A stretch of DNA of 15,431 bases from an uncultured Bacilli bacterium (GCA_947589375.1 CANQAO010000014.1:1-15431), one strand, 5' to 3'. Shown: positions 6,505 through 13,166, counted from the first letter of the stretch. The notes: generated by a model from the sequence alone, not told the origin. Made by a program: numbers and translations.

Positions 6505-6792
6505 TTACTCCTTATTACTGGTCATACTTAAAACTTTAGATTTATCTTTAGCTTGTATTTCATAATAATGCGCCCATTCATAATGCATAAATGATTGAAA
6601 AACTTCAGTAGCAATATCATCTAATTTAGCGTCTTCAAAGTTTAGCTCTTCATCATCCATAAATTTAGCTTTAATAATTTCAAAAGTTGCAAACATTTTA
6701 TCTAAGTCTTTATTGTAATAATCAGCTAAAGATGTTAAAGCCATTATCGCATAATAATGTCCCATCATTCGATATTCTTGTATTTTTTCCAT
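6505..6792 (-). CDS. Unknown 95-aa helical protein downstream of era
   Basis: Not recognised. A small soluble, mostly helical protein with an aromatic-rich start (YRMMGHYYAIMALTSLADYY) and an acidic middle (MDDEELNFEDAKLDD). Its end shares AKDKSKVLSMT with the lipoprotein gene downstream, then adds SNKE. The start at 6792 is chosen because AAGGATGA, inside the era stop region, provides a ribosome site 5 nt away; the longer form lacks one. It follows era by 4 nt and is therefore co-transcribed and probably co-translated with it. It replaces the yqzL-recO continuation found in B. subtilis. No signal peptide, membrane segment or known catalytic motif is seen. Confidence 0.7.
   Translation of the reverse strand: MEKIQEYRMMGHYYAIMALTSLADYYNKDLDKMFATFEIIKAKFMDDEELNFEDAKLDDIATEVFQSFMHYEWAHYYEIQAKDKSKVLSMTSNKE
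6521..6554. repeat. 34-bp direct repeat, copy 2
   Basis: Near-identical to 5792-5825 (33/34) in the same orientation, at the 3' end of the 95-aa gene and in the same reading frame. Identity includes third codon positions, so it reflects recent DNA-level duplication or recombination rather than protein constraint alone. Confidence 0.9.
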
Positions 6793-6796
6793 TTTA

Positions 6797-7684
6797 TCAT
6801 CCTTCCCAATCAGTATAACCAAATTCTGTTAAATATTTTTCACGATCACGCCATTTTTTTATCGTTTTAACATAAAGTTCTAAATAAACTTTGGTGCCTA
6901 AATAGTTTTCAATATCTTTTCTAGCTAAAGTCCCAATTTTTTTAATCATATCGCCATTTTTACCAATGATTATTTTTTTTAAGGCATCTCTATCGACGAT
7001 AATAGATGCATTGATAATTGTTTTATCTTTGTTTTTTAAAATTTGTTCAGTTATACATGTCACTGAATGTGGCACTTCATCTTCGGTTAATCTTAAAACT
7101 TTTTCTCTAATTAGTTCACTAATCATAAAACTTTCGGAACGATTAGTAACCATGTTTTCGTCAAAATATTTTATCTCATCTGTCAAATATTTTTTAATCA
7201 CTTTAATAAGTTCATTCGTATTTCTATTTTTTAAAGCTGATACTGGTACAATATCGGCAAAATCATATAAATCTTTATAGGCCAAAATTTTTTCAAAAAT
7301 TTGCTCACTATTTAAACCATCTATTTTATTAATAACTAAAATAACCGGTTTTTGAAGTTCTTTAAAACGGCTAATGATATATTCATCACCCTTGCCTAAT
7401 CCAGCTTTGGCATCGACTAAAAATAAAATCACATCTACATCATCAATACTATAATAAGCACCCTTATTTAAAATTTTTCCTAATTTATGATTAGGTTTAT
7501 GAATACCTGGGGTATCGACAAAGACAATTTGTGTTTCTTTATCGTTGTAAATACCTTGGATAATATTTCTCGTCGTTTGTGGTTTTGATGATGTGATAGC
7601 TACTTTCGTATTTAAAATACTATTTAATAAGGTTGATTTACCAACATTGGGTCTTCCAATTAAACTTACAAATCCACTTTTCAT
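6797..7684 (-). CDS. era: GTPase Era
   Basis: 295-aa GTPase that binds the 3' end of 16S rRNA and assists 30S maturation. All G motifs are present: G1 GRPNVGKST (10-18), switch PQTTRN (35-40), G3 DTPG (57-60), G4 NKID (119-122), G5 SAL (149-151). The C-terminal KH domain contains IIIGKNGDMIKKIG (GKNG at 241-244). Length is standard. AAAGGAG lies 6 nt before the ATG at 7684. It follows dgkA by 11 nt; in B. subtilis cdd lies between these genes but is missing here. YbeY, also an rRNA maturation factor, is two genes upstream. Confidence 0.98.
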   Translation of the reverse strand: MKSGFVSLIGRPNVGKSTLLNSILNTKVAITSSKPQTTRNIIQGIYNDKETQIVFVDTPGIHKPNHKLGKILNKGAYYSIDDVDVILFLVDAKAGLGKGDEYIISRFKELQKPVILVINKIDGLNSEQIFEKILAYKDLYDFADIVPVSALKNRNTNELIKVIKKYLTDEIKYFDENMVTNRSESFMISELIREKVLRLTEDEVPHSVTCITEQILKNKDKTIINASIIVDRDALKKIIIGKNGDMIKKIGTLARKDIENYLGTKVYLELYVKTIKKWRDREKYLTEFGYTDWEG

Positions 7685-7695
7685 TTATTTCTCCT

Positions 7696-8094
7696 TTATA
7701 ATAGTATAAGTACCATCTTCGGTACAAAGATAATAATTGCTACAATAATGGCAGTAATCGCAAATACTAGTACGGCGGCTGAAGCCGTATCCTTGGCAAT
7801 TTTTGCGAGTGGATGAATTTTTGGACACGTAAGATCAATCGCGGCCTCGATACTCGTATTAATAAGTTCTGTGGCAATAACTAAGCCAATCACTAAAACA
7901 ATAAATAACCACTCAACTAGACTGATATGAAAAATAATTCCAAAGGCAATTACTAAAGCGGTAGCTAAAATATGCGCCAGCATATTTTGTTCATATTTAA
8001 AAGCAAATTTTAAGCCATCAAACGCATAGCCAAAACTTTTAACAAATCTTTTTAAACCTCTTTGTTTTAATTTATCGCGTGATTCCATATCCAT
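7696..8094 (-). CDS. dgkA: Diacylglycerol / undecaprenol kinase (DgkA family)
   Basis: 132-aa integral membrane kinase. In Gram-positive bacteria this family mainly phosphorylates undecaprenol to regenerate the carrier lipid for cell-wall synthesis. Motifs: FKYEQN (32-37), ELINTSIEAAIDL (76-88, active-site glutamates and N79), and AKDTASAAVL (100-109). Three hydrophobic helices (about 39-57, 62-80 and 105-130) match the family. The ATG at 8094 lies inside the last codons of ybeY (23-nt overlap), with AGGAG 10 nt upstream; an ATG two codons on is possible. The N-terminal ~20 residues are basic and cytosolic. Confidence 0.95.
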   Translation of the reverse strand: MDMESRDKLKQRGLKRFVKSFGYAFDGLKFAFKYEQNMLAHILATALVIAFGIIFHISLVEWLFIVLVIGLVIATELINTSIEAAIDLTCPKIHPLAKIAKDTASAAVLVFAITAIIVAIIIFVPKMVLILL

Positions 8095-8515
8095 CTAAAA
8101 TCAACTCCTGCTCTTTAAACATTATTTCTTCATCGTCTTTAGTCATGTGATCATATCCCAGTAAATGTAATAGGCCATGCACTAGTAAAAAGAAAAGTTC
8201 TCTTTTTTCTGAGTGACCATATTCTTTCGCTTGCATTTTCATTTTCGGAATGGCAATATATATTTCCCCTAAAATTCGGCCACAATCAAATGTCATATCT
8301 TCATTATCTTCAAACGCAAAACTAATAACATCGGTTTCTTTATCGATACTTCGGTATTCTTTATTAATTTTTCGAATGGTTTTATTATCCACTAAAATAA
8401 CATCAAAAATGGCATTTCTTATTTTTTTACACTTCAAAGCATAATTTAAAAACTTTTCAAGTTCTTGAAGGTCAATTTCCTCGTTAGTTTCATTGATAAT
8501 TTCAAACTGATTCAT
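8072..8515 (-). CDS. ybeY: Endoribonuclease YbeY (rRNA maturation factor)
   Basis: 147-aa metal-dependent RNase involved in 16S rRNA 3'-end maturation and ribosome quality control. The zinc motif HGLLHLLGYDH supplies H113, H117 and H123. Upstream, ETDVISFAFE and LGEIYIAIPK are further family signatures. Length is typical. The start at 8515 has GGAGTG 4 nt upstream, within the end of the VanZ-like gene, whose stop is 1 nt away. Its 3' end overlaps dgkA. Order ybeY-dgkA-era matches B. subtilis yqfG-dgkA-(cdd)-era. Confidence 0.97.
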   Translation of the reverse strand: MNQFEIINETNEEIDLQELEKFLNYALKCKKIRNAIFDVILVDNKTIRKINKEYRSIDKETDVISFAFEDNEDMTFDCGRILGEIYIAIPKMKMQAKEYGHSEKRELFFLLVHGLLHLLGYDHMTKDDEEIMFKEQELILDGYGITR

Positions 8516-8516
8516 A

Positions 8517-9119
8517 TTACACTCCTAACCCAATTAAATAGGCAATTAATAAAACTAATAAACACACTACTATTATATTATAAATTAAGGGCTTTTTCAA
8601 TAGTGGTGAAAGATGGGCATTAATTTTACCCAAAAGAATGTAAATATAAAAACCTAATGTCCCACCGATAACATTTAAAATAATATCATCGATATCTAAA
8701 ACGCGGCCAATTAAACTTTGAATAATTTCAATAGTTACCGACACTAAAAATGAAAGAACTAAAGTGGGCGCGATTTTATTTAATTTTAAATAATATGAAG
8801 TGAAAAAACCATAGGGAATAAATAAGCAAACGTTACCAATGACGTTTTTAAAAAACAATCGCGAACCAAAATCATATCTAAACATTTCCTTAAAAATTAT
8901 CAGATTAGAATTATTAAAACTAACATCCTCAAAAGTTACTACATAAAACAAACATAAAGTATATATCACGAATAATAAATGTAAAAGTTCTTGATAAATA
9001 ATTACTTCCTTTTTAAATTTACATAAAGAATAAAGACGCATGCTTATTAAAATAACCATGCTTAAAATAATATTAGGCCATACTTTTTCAAAAATATTTA
9101 ATACCGTATGTCTAATCAT
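8517..9119 (-). CDS. VanZ-like membrane protein
   Basis: 200-aa membrane protein with about five hydrophobic segments (roughly 15-28, 47-62, 92-108, 118-135, 148-164) and a sixth at the C terminus (179-197). The VanZ-like core is visible: NVIGNVCLFIPYGF (92-105), then EIIQ (131-134), R139, and DIDDIILNVIGG (142-153). The family is named for the teicoplanin-resistance accessory VanZ, but most members are uncharacterised; resistance should not be assumed. The ATG overlaps the yqfD stop (ATGA). It occupies the place where B. subtilis has phoH and the 7TM-HD gene yqfF. An additional C-terminal helix beyond the VanZ core is present. Confidence 0.88.
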   Translation of the reverse strand: MIRHTVLNIFEKVWPNIILSMVILISMRLYSLCKFKKEVIIYQELLHLLFVIYTLCLFYVVTFEDVSFNNSNLIIFKEMFRYDFGSRLFFKNVIGNVCLFIPYGFFTSYYLKLNKIAPTLVLSFLVSVTIEIIQSLIGRVLDIDDIILNVIGGTLGFYIYILLGKINAHLSPLLKKPLIYNIIVVCLLVLLIAYLIGLGV

Positions 9120-10267
9120 TGGATAGTCCTATAGGCAGTAATATCTTCATAAACGGCAAAAAACATTTCAATCTCAACTCCATCATCATTAATTTTACTT
9201 TTCAAATATTTACTTCTAATAATGTACTCATCTTTTTTTAAAGTTTTCGAAACTTTTTTAGTGGCATATTCTTTAGCTTTGTTAATAGCTTCATCAAAAG
9301 TTAAAATATCACTTATTACTTTGATTTCTTTTTGTTTTTGATGCACTAATTTAATCGGTAATAGCGGATGACTTAAAATATTCGTTTCATCGATTTTTTT
9401 ATTTTTAAAATGTTTAAATGAAAGCTCAATATTGCTATTTAAAAATTTAATATTATAACTTTCTTTTTTCTTGCCCGTTTCCTTTTCTTCATAATAAACG
9501 AACGGATAATTAGTTTTAATGACATACCAAACTTCACCATAAGCTTTACCTTGGGCTCTTACTTTACCCATGGTTTTTTCTTCATTAAGGATGACTTCAC
9601 CATTAACAATCGTTTCCCCTTTTTTGACATATTCATCATTGTTTTTAACAATATCGCCTTTACTAGCGGTAACTTTTTTTATCACGGCATCTTTTTTAGC
9701 AACTAAACTGCGCGGAGTATTATTTTCTTTTGGATTAATGATTTCTCTTTCTTCTACTCTTACTACATATTTAGTCCCTACGGCTTCAATTTCTAACCAT
9801 TCAATTTTATCGGGATGTTTATTTAAAATTTTTTCCTTTATTTTGGTAAGCTCTTTATATGATTTTTTAAAACTATATTTAGTAATTCCATTTTGTTTTA
9901 ATTCCATTTCTAAAAGCTCTCTAATATCTTTATTAGAGTGAATCACTTCAATTTTAAAAATGGTATTGATTAAAATTAAAAAAATTCCGAAACCGACAAT
10001 CAAAAAACCAATTAAATGCTTATTTAATTTTAAAGTTCTTTTGATTTTTAAATACCCATATATGTCTTCCTCTAAAACTTCATAAATACTTTTTATTTTT
10101 AAAACAGTGTCATAATCGTCTTTATAAATAATGAGTCTAGCCTCATTTTTATTAATATATTTAAGTGATAAAATATTGATTTTTCTAGTGGTTAATTTTT
10201 TAATGAAACGATTGATGTTTTTGCCTTTAACTTTTAAGGCAACTTTACTACGTAATTTTTCAATCAT
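9116..10267 (-). CDS. yqfD: YqfD sporulation-associated membrane protein
   Basis: 383-aa protein of the YqfD family, in B. subtilis a SigmaE-regulated gene linked to stage IV sporulation. The N-terminal ~80 residues are basic. One membrane helix lies at about 85-104 (LIGFLIVGFGIFLILINTIF). A long extracytoplasmic part follows, with typical family stretches WLEIEAVGTKYVVRVEERE and RSLVAKKDAVIKKVTASKGD, then GETIVNGEVI. Length matches the family. The ATG overlaps the yqfC stop (ATGA), and no separate ribosome site is evident, so it is likely translated by coupling. Biochemical function is unknown. Confidence 0.93.
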   Translation of the reverse strand: MIEKLRSKVALKVKGKNINRFIKKLTTRKINILSLKYINKNEARLIIYKDDYDTVLKIKSIYEVLEEDIYGYLKIKRTLKLNKHLIGFLIVGFGIFLILINTIFKIEVIHSNKDIRELLEMELKQNGITKYSFKKSYKELTKIKEKILNKHPDKIEWLEIEAVGTKYVVRVEEREIINPKENNTPRSLVAKKDAVIKKVTASKGDIVKNNDEYVKKGETIVNGEVILNEEKTMGKVRAQGKAYGEVWYVIKTNYPFVYYEEKETGKKKESYNIKFLNSNIELSFKHFKNKKIDETNILSHPLLPIKLVHQKQKEIKVISDILTFDEAINKAKEYATKKVSKTLKKDEYIIRSKYLKSKINDDGVEIEMFFAVYEDITAYRTIQ

Positions 10268-10497
10268 TTGAGTTCGATATTTTTAATTATCCCTGATACT
10301 AAAATTTCATCATTTAATAACTTCGAGATAATTAAATCTTCTCCTTTAATAATTACTACTCCTCCACTATATCTTATCATTATTTTATCAGTATCAAAGT
10401 GATCAATACTTTCATAATTGACAATATCTAATTTATTAGTAAAGTAAACAATTTTAAAATCATCTTCTAATATATAGCTGCGCAGATCTTTAAGCAT
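10264..10497 (-). CDS. yqfC: YabP/YqfC family sporulation protein
   Basis: 77-aa YqfC-type protein. The family core is recognisable as VVIIKGEDLIISKLLNDEILVSGIIKNIEL at the C-terminal half (key G-E-D-L and the final IKNIE). The start at 10497 is preferred because GGGTGAT lies 5 nt ahead; an ATG four codons upstream (10509) has no ribosome site. It overlaps yqfD by 4 nt. In endospore formers yqfC-yqfD are mother-cell genes and YqfC is related to the coat-associated YabP. Retention here suggests a spore-forming organism or a recent descendant of one, although only this pair is visible. Confidence 0.9.
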   Translation of the reverse strand: MLKDLRSYILEDDFKIVYFTNKLDIVNYESIDHFDTDKIMIRYSGGVVIIKGEDLIISKLLNDEILVSGIIKNIELK

Positions 10498-10512
10498 ATA
10501 ATCACCCATATA

Positions 10513-10541
10513 ATTTTATGGTTTTATTTGTCATATTATGT
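10513..10541 (-). promoter_or_regulatory. Possible promoter of yqfC (SigmaE-like or SigA-like)
   Basis: On the minus strand ACATAAT (10541-10535), 14 nt, then CATAAAAT (10520-10513). The -10 differs from the B. subtilis SigmaE consensus CATACAnT at one base; the -35 is poorer. The same stretch gives a loose SigA match, TTTACA with a 20-nt gap to TAAAAT. The predicted start falls almost on the ribosome site, which weakens the case. Confidence 0.3.
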
Positions 10542-10543
10542 AA

Positions 10544-10567
10544 AAAAAACCTCATCAGAGGTTTTTT
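10544..10567. terminator. Bidirectional terminator between the CsaA operon and yqfC
   Basis: A perfect 10-bp stem (10544-10553 with 10558-10567; CCTC/GAGG core flanked by A/T runs) with a 4-nt loop. On the minus strand it ends the 276-aa gene's operon, with T's on its 3' arm. It looks equally good on the plus strand. Confidence 0.85.
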
Positions 10568-10643
10568 CATAAATGTGAAAGTATTTTGCGCCTTTCATAA
10601 TTATCACCATTTTGAGTTTATCAAAATGCGTAAGCAAAATTTG

Positions 10644-11474
10644 TCATTTACTGCGACCATTTAAAATATTTTCAGCTTCCGCAAACATTGCATCAAAATC
10701 TTGTGTTTGTGGACCTAATAAATCTTCAGCTTCACTAACAGCGACTTTAGATTCTAAATATTCTTTTAATAAGGCATGTGTATATTCATAATTTCTTAAC
10801 ATATTAATGTCATAACTTTCTAATAGCCGTAATTTTTCATCATCATTTAAGGCTTCAAGATTCTTTAAATAATTATCATAAGCTTCTTTTTTATCATCAG
10901 GAACGTCTATAGTGAAATCGTTTTCTTCTTCATAAATTTCCATTAAGACATCTTCAGCTTCTAAAGCGATATTGTGTTTTTGGATTAACTTTAAAATATT
11001 ATCTAAATCAATCTCGCTTTTTTCTTGAGATTTATTTTCTGCAGTTATATCTTTAGTTTGTAAATAGATAACTAAATTCATGTAATTAGCATTATTTAAA
11101 GTACCATAAGCTTTAACTGTTTCTGGTGAGCAATCGAAAGCCTTTAACAATTCTTCATTAGTTAAAGAATATAAATAATCCATTTTTTCACTTAAGTAAT
11201 TTTCGTAATCATCTTCTATTTCCCAATTATGATTAATTAAATATAAATCGGTATACGCTAAATAAAGTAGCCAAAAAGCTTCATCCGCCGCTTTATCATT
11301 AACCGAAAGGTCTTTTATGTTATACATTTTTTTAGTTTCATCTTCAATCGCCATTTTCATATAATCAATTTTTGAGGGATCATATAGATCTTGTTTGTTC
11401 CATGTTTGTAAAATATTATTAATCGCTTGTCTATTTAAATTTGCTTTTTTTAATATGGATATTGGTGTTTCCAT
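10644..11474 (-). CDS. Unknown acidic helical protein (276 aa)
   Basis: Not recognised. Acidic, apparently all-helical and soluble, with no signal peptide or membrane segment. Visible stretches are an N-terminal ISILKKANLNRQAINNIL, a central YLYSLTNEELLKAFDCSPE, and a C-terminal half dense in E, D and L with coiled-coil-like spacing. The start at 11474 has GGAG 7 nt upstream, within the intergenic 10 nt after csaA. It is the last gene of the three-gene operon and is followed by about 75 nt and a strong terminator. Possibilities include a scaffold or tail-chaperone-like protein, but nothing specific supports a function. Confidence 0.7.
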   Translation of the reverse strand: METPISILKKANLNRQAINNILQTWNKQDLYDPSKIDYMKMAIEDETKKMYNIKDLSVNDKAADEAFWLLYLAYTDLYLINHNWEIEDDYENYLSEKMDYLYSLTNEELLKAFDCSPETVKAYGTLNNANYMNLVIYLQTKDITAENKSQEKSEIDLDNILKLIQKHNIALEAEDVLMEIYEEENDFTIDVPDDKKEAYDNYLKNLEALNDDEKLRLLESYDINMLRNYEYTHALLKEYLESKVAVSEAEDLLGPQTQDFDAMFAEAENILNGRSK

Positions 11475-11484
11475 GTTACATCTC

Positions 11485-11814
11485 CTAACCTAATTTATCG
11501 CCATTTTGCGCTTTTTTATCTGGCGTAATCAATACTACGCCATGTTTACTATAAATTCCTAAGACTAAGACTTCGGATATAAAATCAGCAATTTGTTTGG
11601 GTTTAAAATTAATGACCGCTAAAACTTGTTTATGATAAAGTTCATTAAGCTGATACATTTCCGTAATTTGCGCCGAAGATTTTTTAATGCCAATTTCTGG
11701 CCCCAAATCTATCCACAATTTATAAGCTGGTTTTTTAGCTTTTTCATTGACTTCGGCTTTAATAATTGTCCCTACCCGAATATCTAATTTCATAAAATCT
11801 TCAAAACTTGCCAT
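11485..11814 (-). CDS. csaA: CsaA tRNA-binding-fold chaperone
   Basis: 109-aa protein matching B. subtilis CsaA (110 aa) along its length. Signatures are FMKLDIRVGTIIKAE near the start, PEIGIKKSSAQIT (about 39-51), KQVLAVINFKPKQIADF and SEVLVLG. It is the EMAP-II / MetRS-C-like tRNA-binding fold; B. subtilis CsaA forms a dimer and has been linked to SecA-dependent export as a chaperone. The start at 11814 has GGTGAT, overlapping the previous gene's stop region (9-nt gap). It sits second in an operon between a one-TM protein and an acidic helical protein, neither recognised. Confidence 0.95.
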   Translation of the reverse strand: MASFEDFMKLDIRVGTIIKAEVNEKAKKPAYKLWIDLGPEIGIKKSSAQITEMYQLNELYHKQVLAVINFKPKQIADFISEVLVLGIYSKHGVVLITPDKKAQNGDKLG

Positions 11815-11823
11815 AAATCACCA

Positions 11824-12282
11824 TCATTTCGTAAAGCTATTTTCATATATATCTAAAAATTCTGAGACAAATCTGGCTTCCATAATTTCTTTAAAAGTCC
11901 CATTTTGAACCTGCCAGCCATATGACTTATATAGCTGATAAGTCGATCTTAATAATGGCGGAAGCCGATATTCTTTTTTAATTAATTTAATACCAGCTTT
12001 ATATTCTTTTTTTAAAGTTTTAAAAGCTTTATCGGGGTTTTTAAAAACGGCATATCCATATTTATTAGCCCCTATCGCAAAGTCTTCACTAAGTGAGATA
12101 AATTTATTCACATCAACATCGCCATTTGCAAAATCAGCTACATATTCTGTTTGATAATTCAAATCTCGATTGTAAAGGGGAAATGAACTAAATAATTTAA
12201 ATACTAAACCCCCTAAAGTAATAAATAATAAGATGATAATTACGCTGGCTAAAATTTTGATATATTTAATTTTCTTCTTCAT
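11824..12282 (-). CDS. Unknown single-pass membrane protein (152 aa)
   Basis: Not recognised. A basic N terminus (MKKKIKYIK) is followed by one strong hydrophobic helix at about 9-30. The remaining ~120 residues would face outward and are mainly helical, with no cysteines and no lipobox. A stretch LPPLLRSTYQLYKSYGW lies near the middle of the outer part. The start at 12282 has GGAGAG 5 nt upstream. It is the first gene of the operon with csaA and the 276-aa gene, and its own promoter lies just upstream. It may be an uncleaved signal anchor or a secreted protein with a long signal peptide. Confidence 0.7.
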   Translation of the reverse strand: MKKKIKYIKILASVIIILLFITLGGLVFKLFSSFPLYNRDLNYQTEYVADFANGDVDVNKFISLSEDFAIGANKYGYAVFKNPDKAFKTLKKEYKAGIKLIKKEYRLPPLLRSTYQLYKSYGWQVQNGTFKEIMEARFVSEFLDIYENSFTK

Positions 12283-12302
12283 ATGACTCTCCTATTTATT
12301 TT

Positions 12303-12332
12303 ATTATATCACGTATAATACTGATTAGTAAA
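12303..12332 (-). promoter_or_regulatory. Promoter of the csaA operon
   Basis: TTTACT (12332-12327), 18-nt spacer, TATAAT (12308-12303) preceded by TGA, which makes an extended -10. The predicted start near 12296 leaves a short leader with GGAGAG before the ATG at 12282. Confidence 0.65.
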
Positions 12333-12421
12333 TGGGTGAAGTTGTAAATCATTTATTTACTAGTATAATATTATTACTCTTTTTAAAGTAAAATTTATGC
12401 GACCCGAGTTTAGGCAAAGAA

Positions 12422-12441
12422 AAAAAGCCTTTCGACTTTTT
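12422..12441 (-). terminator. Terminator of the holin-like cassette
   Basis: AAAAAGTC and GGCTTTTT pair over 8 bp (one G-U) around a GAAA tetraloop, followed by more T's on the minus strand. The 5' arm overlaps the stop codon of the holin-like gene. Confidence 0.7.
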
Positions 12442-12694
12442 ATTCTTCTTTAGTACTTTGCTTAATTACTTGATTAGTTAAAACTGTGGCCCCGGCTACT
12501 AGGATACCTTGAATAACATTATTAATTATCGTATCACCACCCATTAATATCGAAAAGATAATACCTAAACCTAATAAAATTATCGGTATAAATTTATTTC
12601 TAATTAAAGCAGTATTCGTAATAAAGAAACCCACAACATAAAGAGCCGGAATTAAAATTAATTTTTCAGTCATAATATATTCCATAAAATCCAT
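12440..12694 (-). CDS. Phage holin-like small membrane protein
   Basis: 84-aa protein with a hydrophobic profile and layout like the phage holin family of superfamily V (Phage_holin_5_2-like). A first helix covers about 10-26 (LILIPALYVVGFFITNT), a short basic hinge RNKFIP comes next, a second helix about 33-50, and a third amphipathic helix with GILVAGATVLTNQVIK at the end. The start at 12694 has AAAGGA 8 nt upstream, inside the preceding gene. The 98-aa longer form lacks this. It is paired with a TM/coiled-coil protein, as in Firmicutes phage lysis modules. No endolysin or other phage gene is visible in the window, so a domesticated role is possible. Confidence 0.7.
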   Translation of the reverse strand: MDFMEYIMTEKLILIPALYVVGFFITNTALIRNKFIPIILLGLGIIFSILMGGDTIINNVIQGILVAGATVLTNQVIKQSTKEE

Positions 12695-12695
12695 A

Positions 12696-12938
12696 TCAAT
12701 TTTCCTTTCTATTAACTTGTTTAGAAAGCGTATCAATGCGTAATTTCATTTCTCTAAATGATTCTTCTAAATCGACAATTTTAGTCTCGTATTTTTCATG
12801 TTTTTTTACTATACTGGTAAGTTCATCAAGACGATATTTTAATAATTCATTATTGCGTTTAATATTAGAAATAATGGTAATTATGGATGGAATGGCCACA
12901 CATAATCCTCCAATTGAAGCGGTAATAATCGCATTCAA
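12696..12938 (-). CDS. TM plus coiled-coil protein of a phage lysis-type module
   Basis: 80-aa protein: one hydrophobic helix (about 4-24), then KRNNELLKYRLDELTSIVKKHEKYE and further heptad-like helix to the end. The 'YRLDELTxxVxKH' pattern is common in small proteins beside holins in Firmicutes prophages, often labelled hemolysin XhlA-like or holin-associated. The start is TTG at 12938, with AGGAGG 9 nt upstream; the nearby ATG is in another frame. Its TGA stop is 1 nt before the holin-like ATG, so the pair is translationally coupled. A palindrome and a -10 box lie directly upstream. Exact function is inferred only from layout and neighbours. Confidence 0.65.
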   Translation of the reverse strand: MNAIITASIGGLCVAIPSIITIISNIKRNNELLKYRLDELTSIVKKHEKYETKIVDLEESFREMKLRIDTLSKQVNRKEN

Positions 12939-12960
12939 ATTAGCTTTCCTCCTCTCTTTA

Positions 12961-12985
12961 ATTATATTATTTGCTTTTGCAAATA
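12961..12985 (-). promoter_or_regulatory. -10 box with adjoining palindrome upstream of the holin-like pair
   Basis: TATAAT (12966-12961) on the minus strand is immediately preceded by the 7-bp inverted repeat TATTTGC / GCAAATA (12985-12979 and 12974-12968, TTTT/AAAA loop). The palindrome fills the promoter spacer, where a repressor could block polymerase. No good -35 box is visible, so this is a tentative operator-promoter. Confidence 0.35.
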
Positions 12986-13093
12986 GACTACTTTTATATT
13001 TATAATATATTAATCACTATCATATTGGGATGTTTTAAAGTCTAAAATGTAGTTTTTAATTTTAAAATTTTTTGATAATTTTAGGCATTGAAA

Positions 13094-13129
13094 AGACCTC
13101 TTTATAGTGATATATCTATAAAGAGGTCT
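13094..13129 (-). terminator. Terminator of the 242-aa gene
   Basis: A perfect 14-bp stem (13129-13116 with 13107-13094, core AGACCTCTTTATAG) with an 8-nt loop, followed by TTTTC on the minus strand. It lies about 37 nt after the gene's stop and separates it from the holin-like cassette. Confidence 0.85.
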
Positions 13130-13166
13130 AATTCTTGTTTTTTATAGAATTTTTTAATAATTAAAT

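Noticed and set aside
10536..10598. A 20-codon frame on the minus strand (MKGAKYFHIYEKTSDEVFFT) with GGTGAT ahead of its ATG
   Set aside because: It runs through the terminator hairpin and ends in its T-tract; no homologous small protein is known to me, and the codons are explained by the hairpin.
12736..13005. Plus-strand frame of 89 codons over the holin-associated gene
   Set aside because: It is antisense to a gene with ribosome site, coupling and coiled-coil pattern, and lacks a ribosome site of its own.
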